The notes beneath the pieces are model-generated. The model was not told where the DNA came from, made no database searches, and saw only the letters and a program-made list of their open reading frames with translations. Both the position numbers and the translations under genes were made by a program. From Liolophura sinensis (taxonomy: Eukaryota; Mollusca; Polyplacophora; Chitonida; Chitonidae), in NCBI RefSeq assembly GCF_032854445.1, contig NC_088297.1, positions 7,489,375 through 7,553,374 of the forward strand: DNA of 64,000 nt, given 5' to 3'. This document shows positions 56,397 to 64,000 of this stretch, piece by piece. How positions within the stretch are numbered: position 1 is the stretch's first letter; the number at the start of each line of letters is the position of its first letter.

Positions 56397-58200
56397 GGGG
56401 ATGGCGTAAGTGTAATTTGTTAGGGTATCAGCAGTCATTTATCTCGGAAGGCTCAGTGACTTATGGGCACTTCCTGTTTCCTTGCTTGGCACTTCCTGTT
56501 CCTTGCTTTTGGGTGGAAATCTTAATTTCGGATAACGACTGTCCTTACACATGTTCTCAGTTGACATTGTGAAAGAAAGTGTGGGATTAACCATACTTGA
56601 ATGCGTTCATACAAAGTGTGGTCTTGCACTGTAACTACAATACACAGCGTATTAAAAATTGAAATTCAAATATTTTCCGTCATCTAGGGAATAAATAAGG
56701 ATAGTCCAAATCTGACGTGCCAATAAGAATGTTTTCCACTTATCAGATAACAAGATCATATTTTTCTTTAGTGCTACCCAAAGAGAATAATACACTGAAA
56801 AAACAAGAAATGTTTATCATTTATACATTTCTTTGCAACAGATAAGAAACATGATTAAGTGTCTTTTACTAAATATCGGATCATACTTATACTATTTACG
56901 GCTTTAAAATTACAAAGTTTTAAAAGGCTATAATTTCATCCGTTTTATACTTTTTAGAAACTATTTTGAACGGTTTCAAATACAGGAGTTTGTTTTAGAA
57001 ATATACTGATTTGTTTTATAAAGACATGCAGTATGTAATAAATACTTACATTTATTGTATAAATGCAATAATTTATGCAGAACATTGGATAGGTTCATTG
57101 CTTAAACGGAGTGATTTAAAAGTTTTCAATGTATACGATCAACATTGTAAGACGGTCTTATTATCGGTTGTTGGATAAACATATCTAAGTGTGTTACAAT
57201 TAAACATTAAGCACGTTTACTACCGGTTGCAAAAGATGTTTAAGTGTTAAACATTTGTTTTTTCATCGCATATGTAGCTTCAAGGGATCTTAACGATGAA
57301 TAATCCGAACTTAATACCAATCTCATTATAGAAAATATATTGAGCCCTCACTGGTTGAACGGCAAATTTGACACATTTATCAACATCAGCATAAAAGCAA
57401 CAAAACATTTAACAGTCTTGTCTTTCATATTGTAGAAGACACGAAATAGGCACTTTGAGTGTCAATTCTTTACTATACCAATGACAGCACATTATATTAG
57501 TTTCCTTCGTCTTATGTTACAGAATTAAGCCAGCAATTTTTGCATGTGGTACATTTACTGGCATTGTGAAGTTTGTATATGCGGCCCAAGACACCGTATC
57601 CAGACACTTCCGAGACTGTGTTGAACAAAGTTAAATAACAGCTAGTTAGTTTTGATGTTTAATTGGATTCATTTATTTTAATGGAATTATTTCTCTAACA
57701 ATCTTTGAAATTCTGTGATGCTTTGGTCACTTACAATAAACTTACTTGTAATTATATTATAAAAGTAGTTTGAAACTCAGTGAAAAGCATAATAATGTTT
57801 AGTTTAAAATGTTGACGCCTATCTCCCAGTTTACAACCTTTAAACTTGTATTTAGTATCATTCTGTCTTGTGTTTTTCTTGTATAATTTTCAAAGAGAAA
57901 AGTGAGAAGCTAAACATCTAGATTTTGGATGCACAGAAACCTATTTCAAGAATGACAAATAGCAAAAAAAAAAACGCTTTTTAGTTCGTTGCTTTGCTCA
58001 GGAATAGGTCGGCTGAAGTATTTCAAAATGTTCGTGTCAGAGATGCTGTTCCAACTAATAATTTAAGTGTGACGTGCTGTTAAACGTTGGCGTCTAACAG
58101 GAAGTCTAGATCAATTTGTGGATGCTGAATGTCTAACACCGCGGGACCAACTTCAAACGTAAACATTCAGTATCGAGTTGGAAACGACAACCTAAGTAAG
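56397..58200. other. No recognisable gene
   Basis: Very AT-rich, with only short ORFs and no shared repeats noticed. Confidence 0.45.
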
Positions 58201-58252
58201 TTTCGCGCTTACAAATGCCTCCGGCTAGGACAGAACGTCTGGAGGAAAATAA

Positions 58253-58675
58253 ATGGCTCAATGTTTTAGAAACTGGTACCTCTTTTTATGTGTTACTTTT
58301 TACACTACTGAAGACGAAAACGAAATCTGTGGATGTTTAAGCCTAAATGAGTATGCTTTGTCATCCAACTGTTGTTCGTTACTTTTAAAACCAGGCTTTC
58401 TGAATGGTATGCGAATGACATATAACAATGTGAATGTGCTAATACCGTCTTCATCCAAGTCTGAAGTCAGTATTTATCGTGTGTTCGCCTTTACGCGTAC
58501 ACAGGATAACGGGTTGTTAACGACCTCCTATACTTTGATTGACGATAACTACTCAGGTGCTGACGTAGACAGAAATAAGGAGTGGGTTACAAAGACCAGA
58601 GCCTGTCTTGTGCTTGCCAGGCCGGAGTCTCCCGTAGATCATGTACTGACACAGTATTTATCTAAAATGGTATGA
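58253..58675 (+). CDS. Uncharacterised 140-codon ORF, duplicated downstream
   Basis: This uninterrupted reading encodes a cysteine-containing N-terminal part (EICGCLSLNEYALSSNCC) and a C-terminal part rich in short beta-like segments: GMRMTYNNVNVLIPSSS, then SIYRVFAFTRTQDNG, SYTLIDDNYSGADVD and RACLVLARPESPVDHVL, ending TGA. I do not recognise a family. A diverged second copy lies at about 60830-61130 with similarity continuing into the 3' flanks of both, so the unit was tandemly duplicated. The start is uncertain. A different frame is also open just upstream from ATG 58215 and crosses this region for about 40 codons. Alternatively this is a final exon. Confidence 0.4.
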   Translation: MAQCFRNWYLFLCVTFYTTEDENEICGCLSLNEYALSSNCCSLLLKPGFLNGMRMTYNNVNVLIPSSSKSEVSIYRVFAFTRTQDNGLLTTSYTLIDDNYSGADVDRNKEWVTKTRACLVLARPESPVDHVLTQYLSKMV

Positions 58676-58875
58676 TATCCAGATATCTACAGACATAATT
58701 ATGATTGGTTCGTAAATATATTCATGTATAAGTATACTGATATCTGTGATATCTTATTTTATACACACGATGTAATCGTCAGGTCTTTGTCAAACGCGGA
58801 GGTTTTGCTGAACTTAAACATTAAGTCTGTAGTAAACGTAAGTTACTGTTTAGGTCGCAACCATATCACCTGCTA

Positions 58876-59109
58876 TGAGCCTACTTGAGCTATTTCCCCA
58901 TGTTTACCTAGCAAATCTCATTTGTTTTGACTGTGAGTTACGTAATTTGTTTTTGCTGATTAGAAATTGTACATGTTCTGTCAGAAAAATGTACACAGTT
59001 TTCACGCATACACTACAAGCCGGTGTTTCGTTTAGTATCACATTTCGGTTACACTTAATAATGGCGTCCTGGTGTTTATGCATAATTTTACATGTAAGTA
59101 ACGACGTTA
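58876..59109. other. 3' flank of the ORF, conserved in the duplicate
   Basis: Words here such as GATTAGAAATTGTACATG correspond to GTTAGAAATTGCACATG near 61433, marking the downstream limit of the duplicated block. Confidence 0.5.
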
Positions 59110-59250
59110 AACATAAAAAGCAAAACTAGAGCAGTGACGACAGTGTAAAATTTGGCAAACATAACCGGTAAAACACAGTCTCTTGTCCATTTAGCTCAGG
59201 ATTTTTGATGTTAATGCTCAATTAGCAGCATTACCACCCCAACCCCCACC

Positions 59251-59323
<73 letters not shown>

Positions 59324-59445
59324 GCGCGCGCGCCTCTCATTCTATGATTTAAGCAGAATTAGGTAAAAATAAATGCAGACTTTAATTGCAATTTATTAGA
59401 CGTCACTGCTCTGGAATTGCTCAAAATGCCGTGTTGTCATTACAG
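59110..59445. repeat. Interspersed repeat R2, copy with CA tract
   Basis: It matches 7960-8430 on either side of a (CA)n(CG)n tract: CAGTGTAAAATTTGGCAAAC and TTAATTGCAATTTATTAGAC are shared, and GTCACTG and CTCAAAATGC follow. Confidence 0.6.
59253..59332. repeat. (CA)n(CG)n microsatellite
   Basis: About 68 bp of AC/CA repeats followed by about 11 bp of alternating CG. Such alternating purine-pyrimidine DNA is known to favour the Z form. Confidence 0.95.
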
Positions 59446-59975
59446 TTAACACACAATAACATTAAAACAGCGCAGAGGGGCCAGGATTCGATAATGCTTA
59501 GCTCACATGCAGAAAAGACGTTACTATACTAAATTGATACACATGTAAAAGTATTTTTACAGATGCGTTGACAGCTGACATGTTAACACAGTAAAGCCTT
59601 TTAAATGTTTATCGTCTTCTTATACTTAATAACACAGTCATGTTTACCGGACTACTTGTGTTCCTTGAAATATCTACCACATCAAATAAGTATGCATTTC
59701 ACATGTGAATATAGTCTTTCTGGATACACATCACTTCTAAAAGTTTATTATGTGCAATAAGAAAGTGTTTATAAACACTTCACTTTAGGGTGTAGTCACT
59801 GCATGGATGTTTACGTGTACATAAGCAGCGGAGAATATCTCAAAATAAATGTTTGCTTTAATTAGCTTCCCCTCAGTTTGATTTGTTGGATTTTATTCCA
59901 AAAACGGAATGACTAGAAGCATACATACAGACATCTTTAAAGAAGTGGAGATCGTCTTGAGTTGTACTCAAGCTG
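59446..59975. other. No recognisable feature
   Basis: Unique sequence. Confidence 0.4.

Positions 59976-59976
<1 letters not shown>

Positions 59977-60063
<87 letters not shown>
59977..60063. repeat. (TA)n microsatellite
   Basis: About 87 bp of uninterrupted TA dinucleotides. Confidence 0.97.
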
Positions 60064-60066
<3 letters not shown>

Positions 60067-60189
60067 CCGAAATGTTGTTAATTATTTCACCAGATGAAAA
60101 CACTGTTTGTAGTTCAGTAATGAGCTGACGCTTCTTTGCACAGGGACATGTGCACCCTGTATACAAATCCACCGTCGTTATGTACCTAC

Positions 60190-60425
60190 ACTGTACGTTA
60201 TGTGGCCTTCAGCACTAAGAGGTCAGAGCAAGAAAACAGGACTGGTTGGTCCGGTGTCAGTATAATGTGACTGGGTGGAGTGTCATGTCCGGTGTCTTTG
60301 GCATGATGATACTTGCCAAAGTGGTGGCAGCACTTTGGCGGCATGGACTCGCCCTGTCACAAAAAGGCACAATATATGTACACACACTTAATGACTCACC
60401 GTCATCGTATGACTAACATTGTACG
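60190..60425 (+). repeat. SINE-C copy 4, partial
   Basis: The plus-strand body has ACTGGTTGGTCCGGTGTCAG, TATAATGTGACTGGGTGGAG and GTGTCTTTGGCATGATGATA, with TGACTCACCGTCATCGTATG near the 3' side. The head is missing. Confidence 0.75.
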
Positions 60426-60815
60426 GGGTAAAATCTCTAAGCATACATATATACATACACACATACATAACGAGCTTCACAAACATCGGCGTGTGAACAA
60501 AATGGTATACGCGTTTTGTGCTGGTTGAGAGTAAGAGAGATTTTGTGAGATGACAATCTTCCGAAGTTTCGTAATTTCAATGTAATTCTGTCCTATGTTT
60601 TGCTTGTAATATAATTATCGGGTTATTTCAGTAGCTTAACGTCTACATTTGCATGCTCGGAAACTTATATAAGTTTGTCGCATGACAAAGCCCACTTTAA
60701 GTTGTAGTTGGTTTATTTGTCTGCACACGAATACGTCAGCTCGAGATCTTTATCCATTAATTTCAAACAGTTAACTAAGACAACAAAATCTCTAGACGTC
60801 TAACTCTAACGGGTT
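60426..60815. other. No recognisable feature
   Basis: Unique sequence. Confidence 0.4.
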
Positions 60816-60829
60816 ATGCCTGGCAGGTA

Positions 60830-61500
60830 TGAGAGTTGCTTGGATATTTACTACAGAAACCACGGTTCTTCACTTGAAGTAACACCCCATGGACAAGCTC
60901 ATGCGATCTTCACTCAAGTCTGATGTCAGTATTTAGGTTGTTTTCGCCTTTACATGTACACAAAATAACGGGTTATTAACGACCGTCTAGGCTTTGATTG
61001 ACGATAACTGGTCCCTTGCTGATGCTGACACAAAGTGGGACTGATTACAAAGATTAGAGCTTGTGCTGGTCGGGCTGGAGTCTCCCGTCGATCACGCACG
61101 GATACAACATCTGTCAAAAAAGGTTTGATATTCAAATTACCGATGACAAATTTTACCACAATGATTACTTCTCAATTATCTATCATTACACAGATTTTTG
61201 TTATATGTGATTTCATTATTATGCAAGCTATAATTGTCACGTCTCCGCCCAACTCTGAAGTACTGTCGCTAGGCCTCATTCATGTACATGTATATCAAAC
61301 CTGATGGAAATATAAGTCATGTTTAGCTCCTGAGCATAAAACCTACCGTACGTCAATTGCTCTTTATTTTGGTTTACCTCACCGATCTCCCATACTGTCT
61401 TGACGTCCAGTCTCGTGAAATGTTTTGCTAGTTAGAAATTGCACATGATGTTTTTTAGAACAGCTGTACAACAGCATGGTTCTGGATGGATGTCTACCAT
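60830..61500 (+). pseudogene. Broken duplicate of the 58253-58675 ORF with its 3' flank
   Basis: The sequence from about 60907 follows the C-terminal half of the ORF at 58253 base by base: TCTTCACTCAAGTCTGATGT, AACGGGTTATTAACGACC, TTTGATTGACGATAACTGG and GGAGTCTCCCGTCGATCA. In the corresponding frame two tyrosine codons have become TAG (near 60934 and 60987), and a later indel shifts the frame near 61040. Similarity then continues into non-coding 3' sequence to about 61450. The copy is therefore a pseudogene formed by tandem duplication, not by reverse transcription (no poly-A and shared flanks). Confidence 0.7.
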
Positions 61501-62615
61501 CAGGCCGCCCTGTGATTAACATGTAACTTCATCCTAGGCACATAGGCAGGAATCTAGCGACATTGCCAATGTTATGCTGAGAAAAGGTAGAGAAGGTCTC
61601 CTGTAACAATTCTCTGTACGTCCAGATTTCGAGTACAACGTGTTCTTTGAAAACGTTCATAGAGTATTAACTTTCGGTGAAGCAAAATGTGAATTGAAAT
61701 ATTTCTGAAAGATTTCTTCTTGCTCTTTGTTTAGAAATGAACTGATCCCTTCGACAAAATATCGCCATTACACAATTGTGCTTTAAAAATTATAACTGCA
61801 TCATTTGGGAACTTAGACAAAAAAGTTGTCAGATTTAACAGATTTTTAATTTTGGTATTTAAAGATATTTATATTTCACCTGACACAATTATTAAGTACT
61901 AAAATTCAAAGGGTTTTCGATCCAATCAACACTTACTTGGTTTCAAGCGAGGAACAAGATTTCGGAAGGTAAAGCATCAGGTATAGCTCGATCTGAAGTC
62001 TTCAGTACACTTTTCTCGTTATTATTAACGGGAAGTTGCTTAATAAGGCTATGTTAGGGCTTTTATTCCAACGAAGTGAAGACATAACAAGATCCAAAAT
62101 GGTGCGCAATGACTTATGCTGTATTATGTTTCCTTTAGGCCAGAATGGTGGACTACATTAAGACATAATGTTAGCTGTTGTACATGCAATCAACCAAAGG
62201 CTAGCAGCTTAAACTGGACACCCCTACGGCCGTTGATTTCATAAATTAAAATAGTATACAGTTGATTTCACTTTTCATTTTGTAGTATGAACTATTAAAT
62301 TTGACTAGAAATCTGCAGTAGAACAGCGATAATTTTCACCTTCAGTTATTTTGTTCTTCTCAGGGTGTTTTTAATTACACATATTTAATGCAGGTTAAGC
62401 GACAAAACACTTCGATACCACTTTACCGAGAAATCTACCAATCTTTTGTATGTGTTGTGTAGGCAGGAAACTTTAAGTTTTAAGTACTAGTATCAAGTTA
62501 CTAGTACACGATAGCTTACTAGGAAGATGTGCTATATGGACATACAATTTATTAATTTATTAACACGATGTAAACGGGACAACAACCGTTCCACAGCGAT
62601 CTACATCGAATTAAC
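61501..62615. other. No recognisable feature
   Basis: AT-rich unique sequence. Confidence 0.4.
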
Positions 62616-62617
62616 AT

Positions 62618-62702
62618 TGTATTTATTTATTTTATTTTATTTTATTTTATTTATTTATTGATTGATTTATTTATTTATTGATTGATTTATTTATTGATTG
62701 AT

Positions 62703-62769
<67 letters not shown>

Positions 62770-62772
62770 TAT
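62618..62772. repeat. (ATTT)n microsatellite with variants
   Basis: ATTTT, ATTG and ATTT units, ending in about 70 bp of perfect ATTT, directly abut the tail end of a minus-strand SINE-A fragment. Confidence 0.95.
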
Positions 62773-62925
62773 GATTGGTGTCATTCACCGAACTCAAGAA
62801 AATTTCCCATGACGGCGGCCAGTATTATGGTTGGAGGAAACAATCCACGACCATCCATCAGTTGCTCGCAGACCTTCGCAGGTACGACCGGACCTGCCAC
62901 TGTTAGCAGTTACACGACAGTTGTC
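62773..62925 (-). repeat. SINE-A 3' fragment
   Basis: Minus-strand words GATTGGTGTC, CCGAACTCAAGAAAATTTC, GACGGCGGCCAGTATTATGG and CCACGACCATCC are SINE-A. The element's (AAAT)n tail is the microsatellite on its left. Confidence 0.8.
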
Positions 62926-64000
62926 TTGCTGAAAACGACTAACTTGTTATCTGGAGTACTGCGCTTTTAACTATATCTACAATGTATCGTGGAATGAGCG
63001 TCATTCCCGGGCTAAATTCCTCAGACTTAAGACTCGCCGTCCTGATATTATCGGCCTAAATCTGACAATTTGCTCTCGATTCAGACAGAGATTTAATTAG
63101 AATGGAGTCGTGAAGTGGCTCAAAGTTATCTTGTAGGAGCCTAGAACTTCAAATGTGGGTATTCACACCGTTCATTGATATCCAAGTTACCAGGATAATT
63201 AAGTCTAAAGCTAAGCCAATGTGCGAGGATTAAGGTGTATCGCTGTCGGCGGGAAGTTTTTCCACTCACCTATCTACATGTAATTAGACAGAATTAGAGT
63301 GTCTCATAAATTCATCGAATTCATCAATTATAAAACGCCCGTAAAGTCCATAAAGCTACCATTATTGAGAAAAGTTTTTCAGTTCACAGTTCTTCGTGGT
63401 CTTACCTCCGATGCTTAACTGATTTTTTAAAACTATTTCCATCCCTCTAAGCGTACATGTGAATAGACACAAGCTGTGGGGTTTTATGTGCCATATGCTA
63501 CTACCCAGGACAACTTTCTTTTTGCCCTGGCACGTAAGAATGGTATCGCTTTGCAGTAAGCTGGCAACAAAGCTGACGTATGCACTAATGTTTAAGTACT
63601 GCCTCGTCGGAATGCCAGACCACACGCACTGGTCAGACTTTTTGCCAAGCATCATAAATGGGAACAGACATTTAAAACTTTACCAACAAGAAACCTTATC
63701 CTCTCAATTCTAAGGCTTTCCAAGTCCCAGACCTTCGAGAATGGCGAGAGTTTCTCCTGATGCATATGGAGTGATATGAGCGAGATTTATTAATTTCTTT
63801 GAGTTCAAGCTTCAGTATTTACATTTTCGATGAGCTAAGTTAGCCTAAATATTTGCATGTTAATAGTACACACATGTATACGTGAGAGATTGTGGATGAA
63901 AATCAATCGGCAATCAGATGAAACTTTGACCAGAATAATCAGGGGTTTGCACAGAGTCATGTTACAGCGTGGCACACGGAGCTGTTCTCTTATTCCGCTT
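62926..64000. other. No recognisable feature to the window end
   Basis: Only short ORFs without motifs; no shared repeats noticed. Confidence 0.45.

Overview
This window looks like non-vertebrate animal nuclear DNA, most likely from a mollusc or another lophotrochozoan. It is AT-rich, gene-poor and full of mobile elements. Genes are split by GT-AG introns, and no operons or bacterial signals are visible. The dominant repeats are short interspersed elements (SINEs) with tRNA-like heads and 3' ends resembling TTGAGTACGGCGTAAAACACC, a style I associate with molluscan genomes. The taxon is an inference.

Host genes are few. The clearest is the 3' end of an MFSD6-like major facilitator transporter on the + strand: three exons (853-1021, 1674-1877, 2785-3047) whose phases and splice sites agree, followed by a polyadenylation signal. 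The first of these exons is in a frame that a simple long-ORF search misses. A possible terminal exon lies at 47928-48273. A 140-codon ORF of unknown function (58253-58675) has a broken duplicate about 2.5 kb downstream. Two TATA-box plus ATG plus splice-donor arrangements (14848-14911 and 33292-33423) could be promoters with first exons of genes whose remaining exons I could not find.

Mobile elements make up most of what can be recognised. SINE-A has more than twenty full or partial copies, several with perfect 9-13 bp target-site duplications. SINE-B and SINE-C are two further tRNA-headed families, and SINE-B has a related 3' tail. An LTR with a TATA box occurs at 4907-5676, with relatives at 22500-23103 and 54480-54625. 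A Tc1/mariner transposase remnant lies between two 214-bp inverted arms (19081-21204). A degraded non-LTR retrotransposon ORF1 lies at about 18430-19080, and a broken Myb/SANT-like gene at 16560-17640.

The most structured mobile region is 36377-40774. It is a PIF/Harbinger-type DNA transposon with terminal inverted repeats and TTA target duplications. The middle of its transposase has been replaced by an antisense, end-truncated Ty3/gypsy fragment in which integrase follows protease directly, the gene order of Gmr1-like elements.

Tandem arrays include a 23-copy, roughly 60-bp satellite with alternating monomer types and related flanks on both sides (50165-51945). Others are a 94-bp satellite with an internal hairpin (11970-12445), 28-, 33- and 66-bp tandems, and long (TA)n, (CA)n and (ATTT)n tracts. 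Long stretches between these hold no recognisable gene. The window reads as intergenic and intronic DNA shaped by repeated transposition, not as a functional gene cluster.
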